The notes below the pieces were generated by a model that was not told the DNA's origin, ran no database searches, and saw nothing but the letters and a program-made list of their open reading frames with translations. Source: an uncultured SAR116 cluster alpha proteobacterium (GTDB lineage Bacteria > Pseudomonadota > Alphaproteobacteria > Puniceispirillales > Puniceispirillaceae). Taken from it: a stretch of DNA of 37,209 nucleotides. The translations under genes and the position numbers were made by a program. Location of the stretch: positions 1 through 37,209 of the forward strand of contig CACNSW010000019.1 of the NCBI GenBank assembly GCA_902623185.1, written 5' to 3'. Below, piece after piece: positions 1-8,545 of this stretch; the first letter of the stretch is position 1; every line of letters begins with the position of its first letter.

Positions 1-1
1 A

Positions 2-868
2 TACAAGGTAAAAATTCTTGAGCTTGAGAAACTGCGTTCAGAAATCGCTTCCAAAGATTCAGAGTTATCTAAAATGTTGAATAATAATCAATTAATTTCA
101 GCCAAAGAGCAGTCTGCAAATGAAAAAAGTGCAGCCCTCGCAACCCAAAACGCTGATTTTCAGAAAAAGATAACACAAAAAAATATAAAAATTGCGCAAC
201 TCGAAGAAGCGCTGGCTAATGAGAAAAAATCTAGGTCGGCAGACAAAAAGAACCAAAAGCTATTTGCCAAAAAGCAAGAGGCTGAAAAAGAGAAAGAGAT
301 TGCGGTAATTAAAGAGTTACAAATAAAAGTTGCTCAATTAGAAACCGAAAATAGAGAATTAAGCGACGGTTTGGCTAATGCTAAGGCGTCATTGAAAAAG
401 AAGATGTCAGAAAAGGAACGCGAAGAAGAGATAAAGCAGGAGCTAGATAAAAAGCTCAATACACAAGACGATTACATGAAAAAAATTGAAATAACTGACC
501 TCATTTGGCTAGAACCAGTTACCGAACTTGGTGACGGATTTACCAGTTTTGAGGCTTCACAGAACAATCGTTTGACAGTCGTAAGAATGTGTATGTCAAA
601 TATCTCTAACGCGGCATTCAGCTTAAAAAATCAGGACACAAGGATCGGTTTAACTTCAGGAAATGGAATACGAAAATTTGCTATAGCAGAAGCATTAGAT
701 GCGCTAGTCGCCCAGATGGAAGCCGATTTGTTACCATCAAACATCAAACCCGGAGACACAAAATGTGGGCATTCCGTATTCGAGACCCCTATTGGGTTTG
801 ATACTAAATTATCAGAGGTCTTTATTCTCGACGATGGGGAGCTTGTGGCAAGGCAAAAGATCAATTAA
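2..868 (+). CDS. Coiled-coil protein of unknown function, 5' end outside window
   Basis: The reading frame is already open at base 2, so the gene starts upstream; the first internal ATG at 74 need not be the start. About the first 155 visible residues are rich in Lys, Glu and Gln with leucine heptads, as in a long coiled coil. The remaining ~130 residues form a mixed globular tail beginning near the MKKIEITDLIWLEP segment, with cysteines in VRMCMS and TKCGHS. No signal peptide or membrane helix is visible because the N-terminus is missing. I do not recognise the family. It is followed at 157 bp by a small exported protein on the same strand, so it probably belongs to the envelope gene cluster that fills the next 21 kb. 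Confidence 0.8.
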   Translation, partial: YKVKILELEKLRSEIASKDSELSKMLNNNQLISAKEQSANEKSAALATQNADFQKKITQKNIKIAQLEEALANEKKSRSADKKNQKLFAKKQEAEKEKEIAVIKELQIKVAQLETENRELSDGLANAKASLKKKMSEKEREEEIKQELDKKLNTQDDYMKKIEITDLIWLEPVTELGDGFTSFEASQNNRLTVVRMCMSNISNAAFSLKNQDTRIGLTSGNGIRKFAIAEALDALVAQMEADLLPSNIKPGDTKCGHSVFETPIGFDTKLSEVFILDDGELVARQKIN

Positions 869-1024
869 CTTTAGGGGTCGTCATTTTGACCTACGTGTTT
901 GCAAAAAGGCTATCACTCTAAAGGTCGTTTGGCGTTTTGGAACGCTAAATTTCGAGAAAAAAAGGCTCGTGTTTGGTTTAATCTGTGCCCAAAATTTGAA
1001 GCTTGAACACCCAAGGAGATAGAC

Positions 1025-1642
1025 ATGCGTTTAGGATCACACGTAAAAAAATCGATATACCTAATTTGTTTTGTTTTTGGGCTCTCAACGCCACTAAAGG
1101 CCGATATGGACTTTAGCCTAATTCAATTAGGTAGCTCGCAGACACAAACTCAGGAAATTCTCTCAAAGAACGGTTTTCTTTTTGCCAAAGTCACTGAGGC
1201 TGGATTTGATGCAAGAAAAATAGCGCTGACGTCGAAAATTGACAATCCAAGAAAAGAAATAAAAGAAATTCCACCTCGGGTAGATTTTGCAGATCTCTAC
1301 TACTCTACAAAAATATCAGGGAAGTTTTGCGCGGGAAAATTATATGAATTGAACGTCTCATCCTACTATGAAGCAGAAGATGAGCTAAATATCTGGTCAG
1401 GGCGGCGATTAATTTATGAATACTTAGAAAAGAATAAAGCAATTATGGAAAAGCTATCACTGTCAAAAAAAGATGGTGACCCAAATGTCGGTTTTAGGTT
1501 TAACATCGATCGGTCTGCATCTGGAGGATCGGTAAAGGGTGTTGAGAACGTGACGTTAATGATCGATGCTAGCGGTAGTTCGGGATTAAACTTATTGGAA
1601 ATGAGGTATAAGTTCTCCAATAAATGGTTTTGCCCAGAGTGA
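1025..1642 (+). CDS. Small exported protein, unknown function
   Basis: The protein is 205 residues. It starts at an ATG with a clear Shine-Dalgarno sequence AAGGAGAT nine bases upstream. Residues 1-26 are a signal peptide: basic start, hydrophobic YLICFVFGLS core and a probable cut after LKA. The mature protein is periplasmic by inference. It has one cysteine in KFCAGK near the middle and one two residues from the end (WFCPE), which could form a disulphide. The middle is hydrophilic, and a Gly/Ser-rich loop (SASGGS) lies near residue 165. No family is recognised. It sits between the coiled-coil gene and the Tat-substrate gene, all on the same strand. Confidence 0.8.
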   Translation: MRLGSHVKKSIYLICFVFGLSTPLKADMDFSLIQLGSSQTQTQEILSKNGFLFAKVTEAGFDARKIALTSKIDNPRKEIKEIPPRVDFADLYYSTKISGKFCAGKLYELNVSSYYEAEDELNIWSGRRLIYEYLEKNKAIMEKLSLSKKDGDPNVGFRFNIDRSASGGSVKGVENVTLMIDASGSSGLNLLEMRYKFSNKWFCPE

Positions 1643-1773
1643 TTGGACTAATCTTTCAAATCGATCTTAAGGTTTGATGATTTTTGAGGAAGCGTTTGGG
1701 TAGGTAATCATATTTCCCCAATACGACTAAAATGAAAATGCCTTCTCCTTTCAATAACTGACTTGGGGTTGAA

Positions 1774-3051
1774 TTGCTTCGTCGTGATTTTTTTAAGAAT
1801 ACTGGATTAGCTGCCTCAGCATATATCGGCTTTGTGACTCAGTCTCAAGTGGCTCTCGCCGGCTTGCCTGGAACAGTAACATGGGGTGGTGTTTATTTGC
1901 TTGAAGAAAGCCCAGACTTCATGCCATTCACACGCAAAGCGTTACAGCTCACTGGAAATGAAAGTCCCTCCGGAGAAAGTGCTAACAGAACCCTAGTCAA
2001 GGAAATTAAGTCAACCGATTGGGAAAACACTGGTATCGACCTTCGTGCAGGATTAAAAAAGAAAGTGACCAGGTATGGAATGGTATTTGGCCTTGCTGCT
2101 GAGCAGGTACTAGCATCCATACACTTGCCGCAAATATCTGCTACACAATATATTCTCCGTCAGATAGGCTACGTGATAGTTTATGATATTGTCGAACGCA
2201 GGATTGTTTCCTGCATTGCAGTGAGAGGACGATACCTTGACGAGCAACCCGGTGCTCCAAATAAAGAAATACTATCCACTCTATTTTTCAATTTGTTAGC
2301 ACAAAAAAATCAAAGGGGAAGCATAGCTAGCTTTATGCTCGAAAAAATAAGGGAATATCCCTTCGAAGAAAAATATCAAGGTAACTATTTCCAAGTGGAT
2401 GGCATAAAATTTTCAGAACTTTCGCTTCTGCATGCTGAGCAATTAAGTGTGGACACCAACCGCTACGCAGATGAGGTCGGCTTTGCCGCAACAACAGCTT
2501 TCTCAGAAGTTTTACAGTGTCCTTTAGTGCCATATCGAAAAGTCTCTGCTGTAAATAAAAACTTGATAAGTGAAATGAAAATTGTTTCCACTTCTGGTGA
2601 GAGTGCGCTTAATACAACTTTACCTCTTAAATCCGCAGATTGCGGCATACAAATCACTCATGAGGGTTGGGAATTTCAAATCACCAGATCGAGTGATGTT
2701 CGCAATGAAGTGGCCCTGGTCACACGTATTTCAATTATCATGTATGAAAAAACATCTGAGAACACATTTTTCAATCAAAGCTACTATGGCCGGCAAGATT
2801 TTAACGAATTACCTCAAGCAGGATTGAGCATAGACAGAGTATCCCGCCTGTTTATGATGCATGAGACTATTCTCGATAGCGCTTTTAAAGGCATCAGATC
2901 AGATCAAATAAGGGGATCAGTTTATGACGGTATAGAAACACTGGCCCCCGGTCAAAAAACATTTATACAAGCTGACGCCCAAAACTGGGATGAATTCAGT
3001 GCAGAATGCAAAAATGTTTTTGCTCGCTTGCCCCGAAAATTTGGTGGCTGA
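1774..3051 (+). CDS. Tat-exported protein of unknown function
   Basis: A 425-residue protein with an apparent TTG start (1774) and only a weak G-rich ribosome site. The N-terminus has a twin-arginine motif (LRRDFFK) followed by a hydrophobic stretch ending VALAG. It should therefore be exported folded through the Tat pathway, often a sign of a cofactor or obligate folding in the cytoplasm. The body has no motif I recognise. A region around residues 100-200 (LAAEQVLASIHLPQ, YVIVYDIVERRIVSCIAVRG) looks like an alpha/beta fold. The gene converges on the minus-strand operon; the 59-bp gap (3052-3110) is AT-rich without a clear hairpin. Coding confidence is high; function is unknown. Confidence 0.82.
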   Translation: MLRRDFFKNTGLAASAYIGFVTQSQVALAGLPGTVTWGGVYLLEESPDFMPFTRKALQLTGNESPSGESANRTLVKEIKSTDWENTGIDLRAGLKKKVTRYGMVFGLAAEQVLASIHLPQISATQYILRQIGYVIVYDIVERRIVSCIAVRGRYLDEQPGAPNKEILSTLFFNLLAQKNQRGSIASFMLEKIREYPFEEKYQGNYFQVDGIKFSELSLLHAEQLSVDTNRYADEVGFAATTAFSEVLQCPLVPYRKVSAVNKNLISEMKIVSTSGESALNTTLPLKSADCGIQITHEGWEFQITRSSDVRNEVALVTRISIIMYEKTSENTFFNQSYYGRQDFNELPQAGLSIDRVSRLFMMHETILDSAFKGIRSDQIRGSVYDGIETLAPGQKTFIQADAQNWDEFSAECKNVFARLPRKFGG

Positions 3052-3110
3052 TTTAGCCAAAACAAAAAACAAAAAAATTTGCCGCTAGATACTACCCAAA
3101 TTAGATTGAG

Positions 3111-4604
3111 TCACCGTTTTTTCTTCTTTTTTGGTGCTAAGACATTTGTTCCAACCACAACGTTTGTTGGAGTCAGTTCAACATTAGTGCGGGTCGCATA
3201 GTTAATTATTCCCTCACGGACTGAACAGGCCTTTATACGCATCACCCCAATTTCTGACATTAAATCTATAGTGTCTTGATTTAAAACATCACCACTGCCG
3301 GATGCTAGAAACGTCACACCGTAAGCTAAAGTCAAAGAATGAGCATCCGCAACATAGACTTCGGTCTTACCAAAAAGAGCTTTTATTTTTGGTAACGCTG
3401 AAGCTTCCATTTTTTTGAGGGTGCTAAGTTGATTATTTAAACTATTTTGAAAGTCATCTGTAACGACAAGTAATTCAGACAAAGTTGCGATCGATGGATT
3501 TGCCTGGTTGGCTAACTCCGCAAAAACTGCTTTATACCGCTCTAAATCCACTCCGGCCTTACTAATCTCCGCTAGATCAATCAACAATTGACCGCGGGTT
3601 ATTGTAAGGTTGTATACTTCATCTCTGAAGATAGCCGCCACACTGCTGTTTCCAGAGTTTTGTCGAAGTTGTTGTTGGACGTTTTGCCTTGTCTCCTCCG
3701 CAGCATTTATTAGATCAATATACAAGTCACGATTCTCGTAGGACGGGTTTAAAACAACAGACATAAACTCATTTTCAATGATCTGAGCAAGATCTCCCTC
3801 GCGTTGTTGAGATTTTTCAAAGGTAGGACGCATCCAACTTGCAGCATTTGTAAGATTAACGTTGCGACCGTATCCACGCGCCCATCTGAGACCTTCAATG
3901 AACCTCGCCCCGTATTGATCTTTTTTGGCTGCTTCTTTCAGGAGTTTGTCGCCCAACGAGCTATTTCCCCCAACTCTTTCATAATATTTGTGGACAAGCC
4001 CATATGCAAATCTTGCATCATTGGCGATTATCTTCTTTTTCTTATCAAAACCACCCTTTTGCATTGTAGTAGCCATAATGGCCAAATCACGAATATTTGG
4101 CATTTTTACAAAATTGGAAAATAATTGTGAGACTTCCTCACTGTCAAAGGCCATCACATACTGTTCGAGAGAAACAAGATAAGGCGCGCTAGGTCTCACT
4201 GACTTCGATAACATCAACGTTATCTCAGCCTCGCTTTTTCTGAAATCCTTGACCAAAACTGGTATGTCTGGCTTTCCGAGTTGTGCGTAAAGGCCTTTCG
4301 ATGCTAACGGCCTACAAATAAAATTTAGAGTTTTGTTTCCAGAAGCGATAGCATTAATGTTGCCTTCGTTTGAATTTGTTGATTGCAAACTTTGAACTTG
4401 CAAATCACTGCTTGGGTTTACTTGTTGCGTGGCAGGCTGTTGAGTTGTGGTTTCCAAGTTTAGTGTGCCCTCTTGAAGTTTTTTTGCGACTTCATCAAGC
4501 TCATTTTTCATTTTATTTAAATCGTCAAACAACCCTGCAGACGCTAGCGTTGGTAAAACGAGCACGAGGCCCACAACAAAAAATGAAATAGGCTTACACA
4601 TCAT
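3111..4604 (-). CDS. Exported Sel1-repeat-type protein, last gene of minus operon
   Basis: A 497-residue protein starting at tandem ATGs (4604 and 4601) behind a G-rich ribosome site. Residues 1-23 are a signal peptide ending LASAG. A coiled-coil segment follows (DDLNKMKNELDEVAKKL), then a Gln/Thr/Ser-rich linker. Around residues 195-250 the pattern ANDARFAYGLVHKYYER followed by ARFIEGLRWARGYGRN resembles Sel1/TPR helical repeats, which usually bind other proteins. The C-terminus ends in a very basic KKKKKR tail. It lies 9 bp after the previous gene's stop, so it is the distal gene of a four-to-five gene operon with the CsgG/FlgT-like gene. A periplasmic scaffold role is inference. Confidence 0.8.
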   Translation of the reverse strand: MMCKPISFFVVGLVLVLPTLASAGLFDDLNKMKNELDEVAKKLQEGTLNLETTTQQPATQQVNPSSDLQVQSLQSTNSNEGNINAIASGNKTLNFICRPLASKGLYAQLGKPDIPVLVKDFRKSEAEITLMLSKSVRPSAPYLVSLEQYVMAFDSEEVSQLFSNFVKMPNIRDLAIMATTMQKGGFDKKKKIIANDARFAYGLVHKYYERVGGNSSLGDKLLKEAAKKDQYGARFIEGLRWARGYGRNVNLTNAASWMRPTFEKSQQREGDLAQIIENEFMSVVLNPSYENRDLYIDLINAAEETRQNVQQQLRQNSGNSSVAAIFRDEVYNLTITRGQLLIDLAEISKAGVDLERYKAVFAELANQANPSIATLSELLVVTDDFQNSLNNQLSTLKKMEASALPKIKALFGKTEVYVADAHSLTLAYGVTFLASGSGDVLNQDTIDLMSEIGVMRIKACSVREGIINYATRTNVELTPTNVVVGTNVLAPKKKKKR

Positions 4605-4613
4605 TTGTCCCCC

Positions 4614-5810
4614 TTAACGCTCCGCTTGCCGAAGAAAAACCTCTGATATTGCTATGTAACCAGCAAACTCAAGGGCGCTTGCCAAATTTCTAAGTGAGAG
4701 TAACGTTGGTTGTCGCTCAAATTCAACAAATCTTTCTAGTAAAGTAAAAAATTCCAGAGGCTCCAGCATAGGCGAGGTATCTGTTTGGCCATCCAGATCT
4801 ATTGACGTGACCAATAGTTTATCATGATTTTCTGAGTGTGCGCCCGAGTCAAGGTCGTCCAAAAAATTTACTGGAACATCACCGAAACTTCGGATGATGA
4901 GTTTGGTCAACCAAGCCGAGGGGTCTATAATTTCAAATTTCTCTAAAATTTCGAGTTCTTTAACAACACTTTTTTTCTGCTTAACATCAAAAACGGTATC
5001 TCCTCCATAAGATTTTATTTTGAGCACTCCATCGCCTTGGTCTGATATTTTTTCAAGAAATAAACAAGGCTTGTCAAAACGATCAGCCAATGAATGCAAT
5101 TCTTCATTTTTTAGTGAAACTATAAGTTCCTGACAGACGTATGGGTTAAAAGGTGCTCGATCTAATAACCTCAAAAAACCACGCACGTCTGAAGAAGTGA
5201 TATCCATTTCGAGTGGTATACCACTAAATTTAAAGTCACGAGGTAAAAGTTGAGGTTTTTTTAATAGCATAGCATATGAATTGCCCTCCAAAATTTTGCG
5301 CCAAAAAGCCAATGCATCCTCGAACAAATTCAACTCTGGGTACGCTAAAGCCAACTCCATTGCAAATTCAGGTGATAAAAACGAAGAATGACTTTCTATT
5401 AAGCGTGATAACTCATCCATCAATAATTCATCATTTATTTTTGGCGAAGCCGCTGGAACTTCTCCCATAAACGTAAAATCTGACCCACCAGGTTTATTTT
5501 CTCTTTGTTTAATTTTTAGATTGGAGATAGATACTGATTGGTAGAGTGAGAGGCGTAAGATATTCTCAACCTTCTTCCTATGCAGAGAGTTTATTTTCTT
5601 CGGAAGAAATGAAACATTCTCGTAATACAAATCCAAAATCTTCGATTGCGCCATGAGAACAGCACGATCGTTAAATATTTTTTGTTCCAGAGTAGTTTTT
5701 GGGCTCTTCAAAAAAAACGAGACCTCAACCGTTCTAACTTCTGCATGGGAAGAAATTGGGTTGAGAATTAGTAAAGAACCTAAGACTATGTAAATGATTT
5801 TAGAAATCAT
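4614..5810 (-). CDS. Exported protein with an LPP20/FlgT-N-like first domain
   Basis: I chose the ATG at 5810, not the in-frame ATG at 5852, because it puts a normal signal peptide (MISKIIYIVLGSLLILN, cut after SSHA) at the start; this gives 398 residues. The start overlaps the upstream stop by 11 bp, a sign of translational coupling. The first ~100 mature residues (VRTVEVSFFLKS, many A/L/K helices, then ISNLKIKQRE) resemble the small alpha/beta domain of LPP20 and FlgT N-terminal regions; this is a weak similarity by eye. The rest is helical (FAMELALAYPELNLFEDALAFW looks TPR-like). It probably works with its operon neighbours in the periplasm. Confidence 0.78.
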   Translation of the reverse strand: MISKIIYIVLGSLLILNPISSHAEVRTVEVSFFLKSPKTTLEQKIFNDRAVLMAQSKILDLYYENVSFLPKKINSLHRKKVENILRLSLYQSVSISNLKIKQRENKPGGSDFTFMGEVPAASPKINDELLMDELSRLIESHSSFLSPEFAMELALAYPELNLFEDALAFWRKILEGNSYAMLLKKPQLLPRDFKFSGIPLEMDITSSDVRGFLRLLDRAPFNPYVCQELIVSLKNEELHSLADRFDKPCLFLEKISDQGDGVLKIKSYGGDTVFDVKQKKSVVKELEILEKFEIIDPSAWLTKLIIRSFGDVPVNFLDDLDSGAHSENHDKLLVTSIDLDGQTDTSPMLEPLEFFTLLERFVEFERQPTLLSLRNLASALEFAGYIAISEVFLRQAER

Positions 5811-7221
5811 CTTCTGTTGTATTGGCGCCAGACGATCCTGAAACTCCAACACTTAATTTATTTCTAGATATTGAGCTGCTGTTTGAGGAAGAACCTGTAG
5901 CTCCGGACTGCTGTTTTGGATCGGTTGCCTTTTTGATTGGTTGATTATTAGCATTAATTTCAGCACGAGACTTTTCCATAGAGGAAGGCGTCCAAACAAG
6001 AATTGTACCAGCAATAGGTTGATTAGAAACAGGATGTTTTACACCCCAATATTTTGGTGTGGCTCCAACTATATCTAACCCTGACGAGGCTGATTTTATA
6101 GCCACATCTAAGGCCGATCCTCCTTCATAAACTTCTCCACCATCGGCAAGTTCAGCATAAGACGAGTAATTCTGAGACACCTTAGTCTTTACCGCAATTT
6201 CGCCCATAAATGTGCGCAATATACCTTGAGCTCGGGCTAAAGATTCCTCCTTCGCCGATTTAAGCATTAATTTAGAGTTAGACTTTGCGCCAGCTTGAGC
6301 ATATGAAATTACGGCATAATTACCTGTTTCATCTCTTACAATTTGAACCCCATAAGAGGTCAGCAGCTCCAAAAGCCCTGCATTCGTTTTTGGATTGGGG
6401 ATATGCTGTGTAAGTGGCTTGCCGGCTTTTGCGGGAGGTAAATAATTTGCGTCTTGAGCGACCAATGCACGCGCGACATTGCGTAAATTTTCAGATGTCA
6501 CGATGACAACACACAACTCTCCCTTCATTCCTTTTCGTGATGTTTCTGCTACAAAAGCACGACTTACCCCAATCAACATTTCCTGTGATAAAGTGTTCAC
6601 AACATTGTTGAAAGTCCTGCCACCAAGTTGCCCTATAATTTCATCAGCTTCCTCTGCAGTATTTGGTGTTGGCGGCGCTGATTCCTCAAGCTTGCTGTCC
6701 AACTCGCGATGAATTAACTCAAGTGATTTGCCAAAGGCGGAAGCTAAATCGCGATTATCAACAGATGCCGCACGGCCGTCTTCAGTCGATGCTTCAGGAA
6801 AATTACCCGCAAAAAGACGTGAGGAAACTTCACGGGTCACTTTTGCGCGAAGTGACTCAAGCATAAGGCCTTTTGCATCGAGAACAGCCTCTTCATATGC
6901 ATTCTGACGCTCATTGATATAATTAGCGTGACCGGGCGAAACAGCCACGATACCTGTGCCAACAGCCACTGAAAAAGGCTTTTGGGGATTGTCCCAACCC
7001 TTTGCCTGAACATGATCATCACAAACCGTAGAAACACCATCGATTGTTTCAAGAACAATCTCAGCCTCAGCATCAAGGTCTAAAAGATCGTCATTGGCCA
7101 AAACCAGGTTTGGAAAAATTAGCGTGGAAACAACCACAAAAAAGATACCAAAAAAAAGGTTCTTCAAACCAAGACAAACCTTCTGTACTTTTGACAAACT
7201 GGATGCAACGCGGTCGCGCAT
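5800..7221 (-). CDS. Exported LPP20/FlgT-N-like periplasmic protein
   Basis: A 473-residue protein. The ATG at 7221 follows an AGGGAG ribosome site that lies inside the last codons of the gene before it (3-bp gap). Residues 1-43 are a signal peptide with a long N-region, cut after LVLA. After an acidic stretch, a domain near residues 80-150 has the pattern PFSVAVGTGIVAVSP followed by RQNAYEEAVLDAKGLMLESL. A beta strand and then a long helix starting with R/A residues is the LPP20-like layout; from memory it also resembles proteins filed as DUF6844. The C-terminus is Ser/Gly/Asn-rich and disordered. No catalytic motif is seen. Envelope structural role inferred from the neighbouring CsgG/FlgT-like gene. 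Confidence 0.8.
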   Translation of the reverse strand: MRDRVASSLSKVQKVCLGLKNLFFGIFFVVVSTLIFPNLVLANDDLLDLDAEAEIVLETIDGVSTVCDDHVQAKGWDNPQKPFSVAVGTGIVAVSPGHANYINERQNAYEEAVLDAKGLMLESLRAKVTREVSSRLFAGNFPEASTEDGRAASVDNRDLASAFGKSLELIHRELDSKLEESAPPTPNTAEEADEIIGQLGGRTFNNVVNTLSQEMLIGVSRAFVAETSRKGMKGELCVVIVTSENLRNVARALVAQDANYLPPAKAGKPLTQHIPNPKTNAGLLELLTSYGVQIVRDETGNYAVISYAQAGAKSNSKLMLKSAKEESLARAQGILRTFMGEIAVKTKVSQNYSSYAELADGGEVYEGGSALDVAIKSASSGLDIVGATPKYWGVKHPVSNQPIAGTILVWTPSSMEKSRAEINANNQPIKKATDPKQQSGATGSSSNSSSISRNKLSVGVSGSSGANTTEDDF

Positions 7222-7224
7222 AAA

Positions 7225-8499
7225 TTACTCCCTACTGAAACTTTGCTTTAATTCATTAACCCTGCTTTTAGCTTTTTTAACTCTTTCCTGAGCTGCATTG
7301 ATTTCGTCATCACGACCAGCGTGAACAGGTCTAAGGATAAATCTATAATTTGTTATTGGCGCAATATTTGCGTCAAAAAGTTCAATAATACGGCCGGTTG
7401 ATTGCTTCGGTAGCACTCTTTCAATTTCCACAAATCCAACTGGCGTTTCTTTGAACCCGATGCTTTCTCGGGTGTAAGGATCAATCAAGCGCTCACCTAA
7501 ACGTACCAAATCGTATATCTCACCACGCCTCATAGTTCGACCACCTTGACCAACAGTCACGATGTTACCTTCAACCGCAACGATGCGAGCAGGGTAAATC
7601 GCATTTTGGATCACTTGGCCAATAATACCTCCCCCTTTCTTTCCGAGAACCCGGTAGTCTTTGTCAGTTTCAATATAAATTGAGTCAGAGAACTTTATTT
7701 GCGATGTGGCTACATCAAGAATACGGATAACCACCTCACCGAATACTTTTTTACTCTCTTTTATCATATTGATGGTTTTCATCTTCTTTTGAAAGGTGAG
7801 CGTGTTCAAATCTATGAGTTTAATCAATACCAGGTAGTCTGCACCCACCTTGTTACCAAGGCGTGCTAACTCTGCTGTCGCCATTCCAGATGTCGCGATA
7901 TAATTCAGCTCTGCTTGTGTATCAGCAATATTACTTCGGTCAATCATTGCAAATCGACGGGTCTGAGTAAGGTAATTCACCACACTATTTTTTATGTCTT
8001 TAGCTGTTTGTCTAGCACTCTGCTGGTCCGTCACAGCGTTATCCACAGTGATATCAGTAACTGACAAACGGAGGCGTTTAAGCTGCTTTGATTTATTATA
8101 TTTCGCAACTTTGACGCTCAATTGAGCGACGTAGCTATTACCCAAAGCAGGGTCACGATTGACTGCGATAAGATCGTAGCTTTCAACAATCCCCTTTGTT
8201 GCCGTGACAATGGAGTTAGCAAATGCAGATGAAGCCGCATAAGTTTCGATGTTGTCCATCTCCAAGCTAACAGACTTGGTCTCAAAAGAAGTCTTAGATG
8301 ATACCTCTACACCGTTTACCATGCTTACTGCAGATTTTAATCCATCAACTACAGCGTCCCTTAAAGAAATTCCAACTCCCTCGACCGAAACTTCCACGCT
8401 ATTTATACTAGCAAAAGCAAAAGTAGGGCATACCATCGTGATGACTACCAGTAGGCGTAGCCATTTCCCTACCCTCGGATATTTAGGACGATTAAACAT
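7225..8499 (-). CDS. CsgG/HfaB-family protein with FlgT-like N- and C-terminal domains
   Basis: A 424-residue protein from the ATG at 8499; an upstream GTG at 8556 would overlap the previous gene but has no proper ribosome site. A signal peptide ends at FAFA. Residues about 35-125 fit a FlgT N-terminal domain: VEVSVEGVGISLRDAV, then GLKSAVSMVNGVEVSS. The middle (RFAMIDRSNIADTQAEL, ARLGNKVGADYLVLIK) is the CsgG/TolB-like alpha/beta core. The end (GNIVTVGQGG, YDLVRLGERLIDPYT, ETPVGFVEIERV) resembles the FlgT C-terminal domain. CsgG makes an outer-membrane pore for curli, HfaB anchors holdfast and FlgT forms a ring at the flagellar base. No lipobox cysteine is present, unlike CsgG. It is probably the outer-envelope ring of this locus. 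Confidence 0.85.
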   Translation of the reverse strand: MFNRPKYPRVGKWLRLLVVITMVCPTFAFASINSVEVSVEGVGISLRDAVVDGLKSAVSMVNGVEVSSKTSFETKSVSLEMDNIETYAASSAFANSIVTATKGIVESYDLIAVNRDPALGNSYVAQLSVKVAKYNKSKQLKRLRLSVTDITVDNAVTDQQSARQTAKDIKNSVVNYLTQTRRFAMIDRSNIADTQAELNYIATSGMATAELARLGNKVGADYLVLIKLIDLNTLTFQKKMKTINMIKESKKVFGEVVIRILDVATSQIKFSDSIYIETDKDYRVLGKKGGGIIGQVIQNAIYPARIVAVEGNIVTVGQGGRTMRRGEIYDLVRLGERLIDPYTRESIGFKETPVGFVEIERVLPKQSTGRIIELFDANIAPITNYRFILRPVHAGRDDEINAAQERVKKAKSRVNELKQSFSRE

Positions 8500-8545
8500 T
8501 CGACTAATTCCCGTTGCTGGCGCGCCTGCTCCTCTAAAGTCCAAA

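Noticed and set aside
765-1022. An 85-codon plus-strand frame over the end of the coiled-coil gene
   Set aside because: Half of it is the shadow of the coiled-coil gene and the rest lacks a ribosome site.
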